From the NCBI RefSeq assembly GCF_003576645.1, contig NC_044929.1, forward strand, positions 19,782,033-19,846,032: 64,000 nt of DNA. Reading direction: 5' to 3'. This document shows positions 11,643 through 23,683 of this stretch, in pieces. A program made the translations under genes and the position numbers. The DNA comes from Ipomoea triloba. Taxonomy: Eukaryota > Streptophyta > Magnoliopsida > Solanales > Convolvulaceae. Under the pieces are notes generated by a model. The model searched no databases. It had not been told where the DNA came from and saw only the letters and a program-made list of their open reading frames with translations. Within the stretch, counting starts at the first letter, position 1; every line of letters begins with the position of its first letter.

Positions 11643-14600
11643 ATGGCTATAGAAAAGAATAGCTTCAAGTCATCCAGATTGGAGTCAGAGTTTTCTTCGC
11701 ATAGTAGGGAAGTGATGTCGAGCGACGAGGAGGAGTTTAGGTATAATTCCGGTGCGGTTGAATCCGAGGATGATGACGATGATGAGTTTGATGATTGTGA
11801 TTCTGGAGCAGGGTCGGATGACTTCGACTTGCTGGAATTGGGGGAGTCTGGGGAGGAATTTTGTCAGGTTGGGGATCAGACATGTAGCATTCCTTATGAA
11901 CTGTATGATCTCCAGGGATTGGGTGATGTGTTGTCGATGGATGTTTGGAACGACGTCTTGACTGAGGAAGAAAGGTTTTGTCTCACTCAGTACCTTCCGG
12001 ACATGGACCAGGAAACGTTTATGCGGACGTTGAAGGATCTTCTGACGGGCTGCAATTTGCATTTTGGGAACCCTCTCAATAAGCTGTTTAACATGTTGAA
12101 GGGAGGGTTGTGTGAGCCGAGGGTGGCTCTTTATCGACAAGGATTGATATTCTTTCAGAAGCATCAGCATTATCATCTCCTAAGGAAATACCAGAATGTG
12201 ATGGTCAATAGTTTTTGTCAGATAAGGGATGGGTGGCAGAATTGCAGGGGCTATAGCATTGAGGAGAAGCTTCGTGTTTTGAACATCATGAAGACTCAGA
12301 ATAGTTACATATCTGAGAAAATGGAAGAAATGGAAAGTGATGAATCTGACAGAGAGGGCTCTGGTGATGCTTTTTGGGGTAAAAGAGTAAAGGATCGGAA
12401 ACATGGACAAAAATCTGCACGTTATTCTGGATATGGGATGAGTTCAGCAATTGATTTATTATATCCTGGGAAGCAAACAGCAGCAGAACCTGCAAAATTT
12501 GGGAAGCAAAATTCAAAAGGAGCATTGAAGTTAACTGGGACAAAGGGTTCTACTATGAAAGAGTTTTCTTGCAACTTCCCATCTGTTCATCATGAGATGG
12601 AAATTAATGCTGGGTACTATGGATCACAGCCTCTTTCTCATCATGGTAAAATTGCAGGTTATGACTCTGGCATGACAGTTCACATGAGAGATCGATTATT
12701 GGGTGATGAGGATGATGATGAAGGAATGTATGAAGTGTCTGCTCAGAGAAACTTCTCACGAGCTGGGCTGAAAGATAAAGCAGGGCATTTCAAGATGGGG
12801 AAGAAACATGATGGATTGAGAAGCGAAGAGTACCTTGAAAGTTTGAATGGATTCCCTATGCCTCTGAAACCTGAATTGTATGCCACTGGCAGGAAAAAGA
12901 CCATTCATCAGTTGTTGGATACCACTGTGTCGAAGCCCTTGAATGCCAGGTCTCCTTTTGATTTTGGGAGCAAAGCTAACTATGTTGAGAATCTTCAGCA
13001 GTTTCCCTCTGAAGATAGGATGATTTATGGGAAAGGCCGGATTTCAAATCCATCTTTGAAAGGAAGCCGAATGGAATTAGCTGATGAAAGTGAGCCAATT
13101 TGGCATGGTAAAGGGCAACTGGACCCCTACTTAACCAATCCATCTCAGAAATACAGTGATTGGAATTCTAAAAGCAAAAAGTGGAAGCATCAAGACTCTT
13201 CTGAGCTCAAGCAGAATGACTTTCATTCAGGGTATAAAGCAAAGCCATTTCAGGAGAAGTTTAGGGCAACCTTACATAGTGCTCAGCGAGGTGTTGCAGG
13301 GTCCAAGGATAGAAGGGGAATTCTCAAAAATGAAGAAACTGAATCTGATTCATCAGAAGAAATTGATGAAGAAGATGATGACAATCCTTTGCTGAGGAGC
13401 AAATTGGCATTTCCATTTCCTTGTGATGCCTCAGATATGAAATCTGGCTCAAATGCTAAGAAAGCTAAATTTGTTAAGAAAAACAAAAGGGGCGGTTTCG
13501 ATGAACATTTATCCTCGATAAAAGCAGGGAATCTTGGCTCTAGGGCAGAGCAGAAGGGTAAGATGCTTGATTATAGTCGTGTGAATATTTTATCTGCTAG
13601 AGAGTTGGAAGAAAACTACTTAAGTGGTCAAGGGCAGCTGATTGATGATAATGATGAGGATGATGATAATGATGATCAACCAATCTACAAGTTGGCAAGG
13701 AATGGCCGTGCTCAAGGGGACTATCGACCGTCATTGAGAGAGAAACAGAAAGGTAGGTTTGGTGTTCCACAGTCAAATTGTATGCAAGATTTTGGTCTTC
13801 ACGGGGAGGATCTTTCACGGACACAATTATTAGCAAATGATAATGAAGGTATTCCTAGGTCTGGAAAGAAAAGTCAGATACTTGAAATGCTTGCCAGTGA
13901 TCATCAAGAAAGATCTGATCTACAGTTAATAGGGTGCAGCTCTACCTCGAAAAAGCGGAAAATCAAGGAGGATGTCTCATTTATGGATGAGCAAGGTGAT
14001 AATGAATTTACACAGCTGCAACTAGAAGATGCCAGTTCCTCTAAGAAGCGGGGGAAAAGAAAATTGGAGAGTGAAACAGGTAATTCAGAAAAAGGGGTCT
14101 CTGAGTTACCATCCTCAGATATTAGAGAAGAAGATGTTCATCAAGAAAGCATACTGCAGAAAAAGCCATTCACTTTGATTACACCTACTGTTCATACTGG
14201 CTTCTCATTCTCCATCATTCATCTTCTTTCTGCCATTCGCATGGCCATGACTAGTTTGCTTTCAGAAGATTCTCTGGAGGTTGGCAAGAATCTTGATCAG
14301 GCAGATGGAAGACAGAAATCCGAAGAGGAACGTGGTCTGAAGCAGGAGGGTTTAAATGGAGTTAAAACACAAGCGGAGTTGGATGTCAATGGCTCGCTTT
14401 CTTCTCATGAAATGAGGATCCCTTCTCTAGCAGTTCAGGAAATTGTTAATCGTGTGAAATCTAATCCAGGAGATCCCTGCATTCTTGAAACTCAAGAACC
14501 TCTCCAGGATTTGGTAAGAGGGGTTCTCAAAATATTCTCATCCAAGACAGCACCTTTAGGAGCAAAGGGCTGGAAGCCACTTGTTGTTTATGAAAAATCT

Positions 14601-15671
14601 ACAAAGAGTTGGTCCTGGGTTGGTCCAGTGCATCATACTTCATCTGATCACGAGGCTATGGAGGAAGTCACATCTCCAGAAGCATGGGGTCTTAATCATA
14701 AAATGCTAGTTAAGTTAGTTGATTCATTTGCCAATTGGCTGAAAAATGGTCAGGAGACACTTCAGCAGATAGGGAGCCTTCCTGCTCCGCCTTCGTCGTT
14801 GACACAATATAATTTTGATGAGAAAGAGCGGTTCAGGGATCTGAGAGCACAAAAGAGTCTGATCACCATTACTCCAAGCTCTGAAGAAGTAAGAGCTTAT
14901 TTCCGAAAGGAAGAAGTCCTCAGATATTCCATTCCAGACAGGGCCTTCTCTTACACAGCTATTGATGGGAAAAAGTCAATTGTTGCCCCATTGAGAAGGT
15001 GTGGCGGCAAGCCAACATCAAAAGCTCGAGACCACTTTATGCTCAAACGGGATAGACCTCCTCATGTTACAATTCTGTGTCTTGTGCGAGATGCAGCTGC
15101 AAGGTTGCCCGGTAGTATTGGGACTAGAGCTGATGTGTGTACTCTAATCAGAGATTCACAGTACATTGTTGAAGACGTGTCTGATACACAGGTCAATCAA
15201 GTTGTTAGCGGCGCACTGGATCGTTTGCATTATGAACGCGATCCATGTGTACAGTTTGATACCGATAGGAAATTGTGGGTGTATTTACATCGAGAAAGGG
15301 AAGAAGAAGATTTTGAGGATGACGGGACTTCATCCACAAAGAAGTGGAAGAGGCAAAAGAAGGAATCCGCTGAGCCTATTGACCAAGCGGCTGTAACTGT
15401 TGCTTATCATGGACCTGGAGATCAAAATGTTGGTGACTTGGGCTCCGATCCCAACTTTGATCTGCCAAATATTCATGAAGATAAAGGGAAGGAGCTTGAA
15501 TATGAGGATTCTCGGGATCTTGGTGATGACAATGTTGAGAACCACCATGGAACAGAACAAGGTAACCCTCGAGATTTTGGGCAGACCCAAGTGGCGTCGG
15601 ATGCTATGGGGGAAAACAAATTGTTCTGTCAGGAGAATTCTACAAATGACAATTTTGATGATGAAACATAG
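11643..15671 (+). CDS. NFRKB-like nuclear protein (plant INO80-complex subunit G homologue), 1342 aa
   Basis: This single uninterrupted reading frame encodes a large nuclear protein related to animal NFRKB, a subunit of the INO80 chromatin-remodelling complex; plant homologues run to about 1,300 residues. An acidic N-terminus (residues 25-65) precedes a DEUBAD-type helical domain at about 95-215 (from VWNDVLTEEERFCLTQYLP to the IRDGWQNC region). In INO80 this domain type contacts the deubiquitinase UCH37; whether that holds in plants is not shown here. The middle is disordered with acidic and Lys-rich stretches. Conserved segments return near 840-870 (PFTLITPTVHTGFSFSIIHL), 935-1005, and in a winged-helix domain at about 1135-1225 (RPPHVTILCLVRDAAARLPG). 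The tail is acidic with basic clusters (KKWKRQKK) that could serve for nuclear import. The frame is intact and of the length expected for the family. It converges on the kinesin gene. Confidence 0.9.
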   Translation: MAIEKNSFKSSRLESEFSSHSREVMSSDEEEFRYNSGAVESEDDDDDEFDDCDSGAGSDDFDLLELGESGEEFCQVGDQTCSIPYELYDLQGLGDVLSMDVWNDVLTEEERFCLTQYLPDMDQETFMRTLKDLLTGCNLHFGNPLNKLFNMLKGGLCEPRVALYRQGLIFFQKHQHYHLLRKYQNVMVNSFCQIRDGWQNCRGYSIEEKLRVLNIMKTQNSYISEKMEEMESDESDREGSGDAFWGKRVKDRKHGQKSARYSGYGMSSAIDLLYPGKQTAAEPAKFGKQNSKGALKLTGTKGSTMKEFSCNFPSVHHEMEINAGYYGSQPLSHHGKIAGYDSGMTVHMRDRLLGDEDDDEGMYEVSAQRNFSRAGLKDKAGHFKMGKKHDGLRSEEYLESLNGFPMPLKPELYATGRKKTIHQLLDTTVSKPLNARSPFDFGSKANYVENLQQFPSEDRMIYGKGRISNPSLKGSRMELADESEPIWHGKGQLDPYLTNPSQKYSDWNSKSKKWKHQDSSELKQNDFHSGYKAKPFQEKFRATLHSAQRGVAGSKDRRGILKNEETESDSSEEIDEEDDDNPLLRSKLAFPFPCDASDMKSGSNAKKAKFVKKNKRGGFDEHLSSIKAGNLGSRAEQKGKMLDYSRVNILSARELEENYLSGQGQLIDDNDEDDDNDDQPIYKLARNGRAQGDYRPSLREKQKGRFGVPQSNCMQDFGLHGEDLSRTQLLANDNEGIPRSGKKSQILEMLASDHQERSDLQLIGCSSTSKKRKIKEDVSFMDEQGDNEFTQLQLEDASSSKKRGKRKLESETGNSEKGVSELPSSDIREEDVHQESILQKKPFTLITPTVHTGFSFSIIHLLSAIRMAMTSLLSEDSLEVGKNLDQADGRQKSEEERGLKQEGLNGVKTQAELDVNGSLSSHEMRIPSLAVQEIVNRVKSNPGDPCILETQEPLQDLVRGVLKIFSSKTAPLGAKGWKPLVVYEKSTKSWSWVGPVHHTSSDHEAMEEVTSPEAWGLNHKMLVKLVDSFANWLKNGQETLQQIGSLPAPPSSLTQYNFDEKERFRDLRAQKSLITITPSSEEVRAYFRKEEVLRYSIPDRAFSYTAIDGKKSIVAPLRRCGGKPTSKARDHFMLKRDRPPHVTILCLVRDAAARLPGSIGTRADVCTLIRDSQYIVEDVSDTQVNQVVSGALDRLHYERDPCVQFDTDRKLWVYLHREREEEDFEDDGTSSTKKWKRQKKESAEPIDQAAVTVAYHGPGDQNVGDLGSDPNFDLPNIHEDKGKELEYEDSRDLGDDNVENHHGTEQGNPRDFGQTQVASDAMGENKLFCQENSTNDNFDDET

Positions 15672-16090
15672 AACCAAAAAACCACCCCACTGACTCAAGC
15701 TTCTCGTGAGTATCCATCTGATGCTCTTATCACATGCTGCTGTTTTTATATGTTCATGTTGATGCTTGAAATCTTGCGCTATTATTCTACCTCACTATAC
15801 TTTTTCTCCCTAATTTTGCAGGCTGTGCCATGGCGATCGTATGCTGCTAGAAGTGAACATCCCTTGTTTTGGCACATCACTTGTGCGCCTCAGCCTATTA
15901 GTGAGCTTTCAAATGTTTTCTCCTTTCTGTTCCCCATTGGAGGAATTTACATGAGATATACCCTTAAGAAATTAAACGATGATGTATCAGCCCTCTTCTG
16001 CTTAATAGGGAGAGAAACAAACAATCCATCAGAATAGTAGTCTGTTAATATTATCTTGATGGATAAGTACAATAAAGAAATTTTGCATTT
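15672..16090 (+). other. 3' UTR of the NFRKB-like gene, with a probable intron
   Basis: A donor CTC|GTGAGT at 15706 and an acceptor TTTTGCAG ending at 15821 define a probable 116-bp intron that starts 34 bases after the stop codon. A canonical AATAAA lies at 16071-16076. The intron is close enough to the stop that nonsense-mediated decay is not strongly expected. An ORF at 15750 reads across the intron and is not supported. Confidence 0.6.
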
Positions 16091-16487
16091 CATCAAATCT
16101 TTTTATATTGTGTTATTTGTTACCATAACCCTCCCTCAGGTATTCAAAAGTACATACATATTGGGTTATGATTAAAATAGTATATATATTGTTTCAAGGG
16201 ACTTCTCTGTTGTTTCTATGTTGTCATGTTTCATTCTGTATATAAGTAGCAATATAATGAAAATGCTTTAACAATAAAATCCTCTTAATCAACAATAGGA
16301 AGAAGTGTGACACTCAAAGTCACAAACCAACTGAGAGCTTACAAACTATATCTTGTATATAAAGCACTGCGGCGTCTGTCTCCTAACAATAACGCTCGCC
16401 AAAAAAACTTATAAAAGAATATAGAACAGAATACAATCTTAGGAGTTGATACTACTGTACAGTGGGGGGTTCCTTAATCTTAAAACT

Positions 16488-19400
16488 TCAGGCCACTCCA
16501 TTAATAGCAGTAAGGGGAGTTCTTGAATCTCTCAAGGTTTGGGCTGCCTCTACAGCATGCTTTACGTCCCCATTAGGTTGCCTTGATGATTTTAGTAGCT
16601 CCTCAAAAGCCGGCGTTCGGAGCTCTTCAATAGAACCAATGCTGGGAAGGTTGAACAGTCTCTTCTTTGGAGTTGAACATGATGGCTCATCAACCTATTA
16701 CATTAAAAAAAAAAAAATCATATTATCATTAATATGATCGTGCAATCTACGTGCGCTTACAATAGAGTTCAGTGTCCTCCTTACCGTGTATTCTTCCGAT
16801 AGGCATTTTCCTGTATATTCTCTGATTTCAGCAACTTTGTGGAGGTGTCCAGTGTTCAACTCTCTCAGTTGTCCACAACAAGGAACTATCATGGAATCAA
16901 GGTTCTCGCATGCATCACGATCAAGTTGTAGAGAATCTGACATAGGTTTTTACTTAAGAATGAGTTAACTAATAACAACAGGTATTAAACATTCTCCTAT
17001 AATGTACAAAAAAAGATGACTTACGGTCGATAGATGAAAGGAGATTCTTGCTTGCACTTTCAGCATCTTCAAGTGCAGATGATACACCCGAAGAAAACTG
17101 CACACGCAAGGCTTGATTGGCACTCAATCCTTCCCTGGAACAATTCACAAACATCAGAAACCTCTATCCAAATCTCAAGAAGAGAAACTGATTTATTTTG
17201 ACCATGAACCAACCTCACTATTTCGTGTACAGAAGCTACATTGACCTCCTCTAGATTGAGCAAAGATCTTTGAGCATCGTTCCACTGCTGTGCACCCATT
17301 TTTGCCTTTTGCAAACTGTAGACAAAGTTTGTTTAGTTTAGCAGCAAGTCAAATATGGATATCAAGGTCTCTTACAGAGATAGTCCTACACATACCAGCT
17401 TTGTAGGACAACTTCCATTTCTTTCTTACTGTTCTCCACAGAAACAGTATCCTCTAGGTAATATGATTCAGCTTTTTCCATGTACATTGTCCACTCATCT
17501 TTCACTGAAGAAGTTGAATCATGCATAGTTGACATCTCTTGTTTTAGTCTATCCGTTCTATTGGAGGCACTTTCCCGGAGGCCATTAATTGCAGTTTGAA
17601 CCTAGAATAGAAACAAATTAAAGGAACTCAATTGGCATAGGTGATTCAACTTTCAACTGAAGAAGATAATTTTTAAAAGGAAAGAACAGATTTCAAGACT
17701 AAAGAAATTTAATCTATTTTGTTTCCTATAACACCAAAAGCAAATTGCAGGAAGTTAATAAATGCAAAAGCAACATATAGGCTAGCAACTGGGGCTTTCA
17801 TCAAGGCCTCAATAAAAATAAAGTAGAACAAAATTGTGAAAAGCTAGAGCCTAAGCAGTAAGCCTAACCAAAAGTATTAACAACTGAATGTAAAAAGTGA
17901 ATAACATACCAGTTTTTTCTTCCTAGCATTTGAGCTTGCAAGCAACTCTGCCACTTTTTCTAAGAGTTGCCTTTCTTCATTCATAGCACATTCCTACAAA
18001 AGAAATGGACATTTGTGTGTGTCATGTTTGAAAGACACATGTTTATCATTTCTGCAAAAAACAGTTTATGGCAGATTGGACAAATCACCTCAAACTTGTG
18101 TTCAAGCTCAGAGAGCTGTTGGTCATTGACTTTTTGTGCTTCTTCAACCACTTGACCCAACTGTGACACATGCATATCTAAAGTCTTAAAAAAACTTGTA
18201 GTTGTTTGGGAGATTGACCTTGAGGTTGTGATGGTCCTACAGTGAGCCTGGAAATAATGTTGAAAAACTTTATAATCTGCCACTTGGGGGTTGGAGAACT
18301 TGAAAAAAGGAAAACACAACTTGGTATACCTCACGTTGCTGTTGGGCATATGCAATTAATTTCTCCTCCTGACTATGAAGGCTGCTTTGAAGTTCATTAA
18401 TTAATGTATCAGCTTTGGAAGCAATCCCCTTGAAGAGCTGCACCATTTCACCATTTCAAGAGAAGATAAGAGACAAAATTAACAGAAAAAATGTGCCTAA
18501 CTGAAAAGCAACTTGCAAGAGATACATACCTCCCCTAGAGCAGACGAGTGTTTAGAAACTTCAGAATTTAATCGTTCAAAAGTCAACTGAGAATTACCAT
18601 CAAGCTTTCCTGCTAAATCATCCAAAGCATTGATGCCAGACCCAAACATAACTTTTAGCTTTTCTAAGTGACCCCGAAGCTCCTCAGTAGCCTAAGAACA
18701 CACCCAAAAAAAACCATGTATATTAATAATAATCTAAAAAGTAAAAACCGAATTTATATTTGAAATTTATCAGATAATACCTCAGTCTTAGTAGAGACAA
18801 AACAGTTCATGTCTTCCTCCATGGCTTTAAGCTGCTGCTCTTGTTGTGTGGCTGAAGCAGCAACAGTCTTATGCAGGAAATCCAGCTGTTGAGTTAATTG
18901 GGATTGAAATTTCTGTATGAGAACCTTATTTCCATCTTCTATTTTGTCCTTGCGCTCTGGAACAAATATTTATGCAATATAAACAGCTGTACAATCAGCA
19001 TTAAACCTCTTATATTGTACATAAGACCACATGTACATTCAACATAAATATCACACTAACCAATCTTGGCAAATAAGTTGGACACATCTGATGCAGCATT
19101 CTCCAGTTCAGCTCTAAGTTCAAATGCACGCTCAACAAGTGCTTTCTCTGAATAAGGAAAAGTTGGTATTAAAGTAGGAACTAGATCAAGACCAATAAGG
19201 AAAATTGGTGTTAAAGGTACCATGCACAATATAAGGAACTAGATCAAGATATGTGAGCCAATGCACATCATCGAATAATAAGGGAAAATTTTTAGCAGGC
19301 ATCAAATGATAGTAAATGACAGAAAAATCCTGTTTTCCTAAGCAATGAATGTGGAGAAGCTTACCAGATTTCAGAAGATTGGATATTAGATATTCCTTTT

Positions 19401-22400
19401 CTTTTATTGTTGCATTTGCTTGCCTGTGTTTTTCTTCAAGATCAACCAACATATGCTGAGTTTCCTGAAGCTTTTTCTAATAGCCCAAAAAAAAAACAAA
19501 GAAGTAATGTTACCTCTTAAGGAAACAAATGTCAGTAAAAGTTCATTTATATGGTGTAGATATTCGAACCTCTGTTTTCTCAAGTTTGTCGGTCAATTCT
19601 GCACTCAACAGCTGTTCAGAATTGTACAGTTCCTGAAGCTCCATCAGTTGCTGCAAGCAGATCAAACGTAATAATGAATTAAACTTCTCAAAGATAAGTA
19701 GAAAACTGTGTAGTCCAACTAAGTCAACTCAGTCTAATACCTTATCTCTGGAGTCCACGTCAAGCTCCATGCGTTCTATCTTTTCAGCCATAGCCTGAAG
19801 GGTGAAAACAGGTAATACAAATTTTCAGAAGATAGTTTGATGGATGCATTTGATCATGGAAATAGAAAGATAGTCATGTACCTTCTTCTCAGCTTCCTCT
19901 TGAAGGTATCTGTCTCTAGGTATATAGATCCCATTCTTCTCTCTTGCAGCATAGACCTCTGGTTGGCAGTAAAACATGTTTTTAAAAATAATAAGAACAA
20001 AATTATGTACCATGGAAGCAGGTATATGCCCAGTAATTTACATTGTCCACAAAATAAAACTAAACATGTATGGAGCGCACACAGAAATAGAGTGGTAAAG
20101 CAAATAATGACCTTGCTTCAGCCGGTCAATTTCAGAGTACAAATCCTTGATCATGGCAGATTTCATCATCTTCTGGTTAATCTGAAAGAAAATGAAACAA
20201 CTTTCAATTTTCAATTGGTTACAAGTGAAAAAAAGATTGTGCCCTTTGAAATAGAGGTAGAAACAGATGCTAGAAATAACTGCTGCCCTACAGAACTACA
20301 TTCAGAGACGGTCTTTCCATAACAATTTCAATAAAACTCACCTCTGGTTTATTCTTTATATTTTTGGCGCGGTGAGCATAATCTAGAGTGCTGAGTGTCT
20401 CTTCCAAGCAAGTCATGGAAGGTGCTATTGTTGCAATTATGCATGTCTTTGTTTTCCCTCCCAGAGAATCTCTCAACAACCTTGTTAATTTGCTATCCCT
20501 GATATCCAGTTAACATACCATCTTATCTTATGGTCTTGAAAATGAGTTAGGCATAAACTCAAAGTAATACAAGTTGATTCGAAAAGCACCTGTATGGGAC
20601 ATGGCCAGAGTGCTCAACTAAAGCATTTATGACACGGCCAAGTGTAAGCAAACTCTTGTTGATCTCACCTGCTTCCCTTGCTCTACCCTGCAAAAGCAAA
20701 GTTGTCAAAAGCGTAATAATCACAGTACATCATGCCACTTTATGCTGTGAACAGATCAAATTGAAACTAATATCCTGGAGATACTTTTGAGGACATCAAA
20801 ACTTAACTATCAGGTACTCAGGAATTTGTTAAAATAATTTGCTCAAGGTGACATTTCTTTTGTATTAGAGGATAATGAAGCAGATTTCACAGTGCAAAGG
20901 CTTAACAACACAAATAAATTGTTATTTCCTCACCTCTCTTGCACCAGAGCGTGATATGTTCTCAGATCCAGCAAGGTCCACAAGATTCAGTTTTCCACAT
21001 TTAATCATCTCTTCCCCCTCTGGAGTGCATTCCTTGATGTGAATTGTGATTGAAAATATTGAGTGAGAACGGCTACTCTGTTTGTTAAGAAGAGTCTCCG
21101 CTGTACGCCTTTTGGCAGAACCTTTCTCCAAGATCTTGTAAATCTCATTTGCAGTGCATACTATCTCCTCTTCCAAGCCTCTAACAAAGACTCCACCCTT
21201 ACCATCCTCCATTAGTGCTATTGGCTTCTTAGATTTGTCATCGATAAATTTTGAGGATTCATCAAGAGCTAAGAGATCTGATATCTCCTCGTTATACAGC
21301 TCTAAAAATGTAACCTTCATGCTATACTCAGCATTTTGAGCTTCTAGTATATCAAAAATTTGCCTAACAGCCCTTGGTATAACACCTGCATCAGTTGGAA
21401 ATTCCCCATTCTAGAGGGGCGAACAATCAATCAATAAGTTAATAAAAAAGCAGACATAACTGTGTTGCCATGCTCACTGAGAGTATGAAGTCATATTGTA
21501 TTTGCCAAACCTTTTTCCTTGCCCCTCCCTCCATTGTGTATGTTTTCCCAGTTCCTGTCTGCCCATATGCAAAAATGGTGCAGTTATACCCCTCCAGAAC
21601 TTCAAATACAATAGGGCATATGGCGCTATCATACAAATCTTTTTGTTGTGATGCTGGACCAAAGACCTATACAAAATTATCACACATTAGGATATTAGCA
21701 CATTGAAATTGTTAAAAGAGAAATGCCACTGAAAACTAGACTCCAATAGACCAAGCTATTGTGAAATTTACTTCGGTGCTTTCAAAAATTCAGCTGAATT
21801 TTAAATCTTATGTTGGTTTATTGTGAAATAGAGAGTATTGGAAATTAAACTAAAATCTCAGTGAGTTGCACCTCAAAATTCCAAATTCAATTTAATTTAA
21901 ACAACACCTCAGTTCTTATTAACTCTTTTCTTCCCCATTTTAATCAACTAATTTTCAAAATGCTAAAACAAAACCTTTTTCATTGGTAATAGATATACCA
22001 TAGTACAGTAATTGTTTACAAATTAAAATAGTGCACCTTATCAAAGACGAACGTCCGGTCGATCTGTTTATTAGCTATATTCTGAACAGCCAAAACTTCC
22101 CTTCGACTCTCATTGCAGGATACCACCACTGGTGTATGCATTCTCGTCTCGTCCTCACTCAATGGCCTACGCATTCGCAAATATTCATTAGATCATCAAC
22201 TACAATTCAGTGACCGAAACAAACTCAGTTAACACTCGGGAATTTGAAGCTCACTGATTCAACTCACCTGCATCGCAAAATGACCTGTACATTCACGCCT
22301 TTCTCCTTATCATGCTTCCCGCTCATGTTCCCATCTCCCGATCGCAGATCCCTCGCTGCCTTATCAGACGACCGCGGCGTCTGCGACGGAGACATCGAGA

Positions 22401-22452
22401 CAAATCCATTTCCACCTACTCTTCTCTGCTGCTGAGACTGTGGATACTCCAT
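16488..22452 (-). CDS. KIN5: Kinesin-5 (BimC/KRP125-type) mitotic motor, 22 coding exons, about 1049 aa
   Basis: This is a plus-end-directed tetrameric motor that cross-links antiparallel microtubules in the spindle and phragmoplast. I placed coding exons at 22268-22452, 22037-22166, 21511-21666, 20934-21410, 20590-20687, 20342-20498, 20112-20181, 19882-19958, 19741-19794, 19570-19650, 19365-19476, 19061-19147, 18781-18956, 18530-18691, 18330-18437, 18089-18247, 17910-17993, 17396-17601, 17214-17315, 17025-17134, 16785-16936 and 16488-16694. Together they make 3,150 nt in one open frame with GT-AG introns. The motor domain shows the P-loop GQTGTGKT (exon 3), switch [10 protein letters not shown] and switch II DLAGSE (exon 4), and the end of the motor at [12 protein letters not shown] (exon 6). 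A long coiled coil follows. Near the C-terminus, [20 protein letters not shown] resembles the BimC box with its CDK-type Thr-Pro. Length and exon structure fit plant kinesin-5. The gene looks functional; the paralogue cannot be named. Confidence 0.94.
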
Positions 22453-22980
22453 TTTCCCGATTTATTCCTCAAATCTATCAGCCTCTCTCACTGTCAACTG
22501 AATTCGATGAGTCAACTCGGCTTGAATCTAAATCGCACAGTTAAAATACAATGCTACCACAATCACTCAAACAGAACGCAACAATCTTTTCCGTTTTGCA
22601 TTTTAAATCTGTTAATAATTTTTTTTTTAAAAGTAAAAACTGATGAAAATTCACAATCAAATCCAAATTCACTGATGAATCCTTAAAACTCAAGCAAAAG
22701 TTCTGAACTGACCAAAAAAAGTGCAATCTGACCTATTTCTGCTTCTACCTATACATGTACATCCCGTGATAACAATTCTCATAAATGTACGTATATGTGT
22801 GTGCATATATGTAAATACTCACGATGAGTTGAAGGCCGGCCGTTGAGAGCTTCAAATGTATAACCTTTCGAGAATGTGAAATCAGTGGAGACGTTCTAGA
22901 GAGAGAGAGTAGATTCAGCTCAGAGAGATAGAGAGAGAAAGAGAGAGACAGAGACAGAGAGAGAGATGAGAGTGTGATTT
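22453..22980 (-). promoter_or_regulatory. 5' UTR of the kinesin-5 gene, with leader intron and GA-rich tract
   Basis: On the minus strand a donor GTGAGTATTT begins at 22822 and an acceptor AATTCAG ends at 22498. This predicts a 325-bp leader intron, 45 bases upstream of the ATG. The first untranslated exon would lie at about 22823-22970. That exon overlaps a GA/CT microsatellite (about 22895-22970), a common feature of plant leaders. The transcription start is inferred, not seen. Confidence 0.55.
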
Positions 22981-23101
22981 TTTAAGTTAAAAAAAGAACT
23001 TTTTTAAAAACTAGAGAGACTATGAAAGAGAAGGTGGAAAGAGTTGACGTTACGGGAACGTTTGAATTTCGGGGAGGAGAAAAGGAGAGTAGCCGGTGAC
23101 G

Positions 23102-23140
23102 CCGTTAAGAGTCCCGTTAGTGATTTGATTTTTGACCGTT
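23102..23140 (-). promoter_or_regulatory. Cluster of three AACGG cores (candidate MSA elements) upstream of kinesin-5
   Basis: On the minus strand AACGG occurs at 23140-23136, 23118-23114 and 23106-23102, all within 39 bases and all in the direction of the kinesin gene. The first reads TATAACGGTCA, which matches the published MSA consensus YCYAACGGYYA at ten of eleven positions. MSA elements bind MYB3R factors and drive G2/M-phase transcription of plant mitotic genes, so a kinesin-5 promoter is an expected place for them. The other two copies match mainly in the core. Confidence 0.6.
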
Positions 23141-23254
23141 ATAAAAAGGACAAGTGAAAAATTTTAAACAGAAAAAATGGGAGACAGACAACTACTTGCC
23201 TTGAGGCCGGAGCGGAGAGAGGGCACTGTTTCCTTAATTATTACGACAATGACA

Positions 23255-23407
23255 CTAAGATTTTTTTTTCTTTTTCAAATGAGTGATTTCCATGCTATAC
23301 TTCGAGAACTTTTCACGAATCTTTATATATCTAAGATTTTTTTTTCTTTTTCAAATGAATGATTTCCATGCTATACTTCGAGAACTTTTCACGAATCTTT
23401 ATATATG
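23255..23407. repeat. 76-bp tandem duplication
   Basis: Two adjacent near-identical copies begin with 'ctaagattttttttt' at 23255 and 23331 and end with 'cacgaatctttatatat'. One base differs (gtgatttcc/atgatttcc). A short ORF crosses the repeat but has no protein-like features. The following 23410-23683 is AT-rich with nothing recognisable. Confidence 0.85.
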
Positions 23408-23683
23408 CGAATTACTTATGAGAAAAATTATATTACTAATTAATAATAAATTAATTGATTATTATATATGAGATAAAAATGTAATAATAAAAAATTGATG
23501 TTTTTAGTAAAAATGTAATATTTTTAAATCAAGCAGTAATATTAGATGTTGAGAGCATTTCCAATAAGAGATTTTGGTGTGATTTTAAGGAAGCTAAGCC
23601 TAGAGGGTGAGGTGAGAGATTATTTGGTTGCACACTGCAAGAACTTTGATTTTTGGCAATGAATTGCCCTACACAGCACAACA

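Noticed and set aside
11685..12176. 163-codon minus-strand ORF within the NFRKB-like gene
   Set aside because: Antisense shadow of the conserved DEUBAD-encoding region; no domain, no promoter signals.
23177..23471. Small ORFs just upstream of the kinesin promoter
   Set aside because: They overlap the 76-bp tandem duplication and have no recognisable features.
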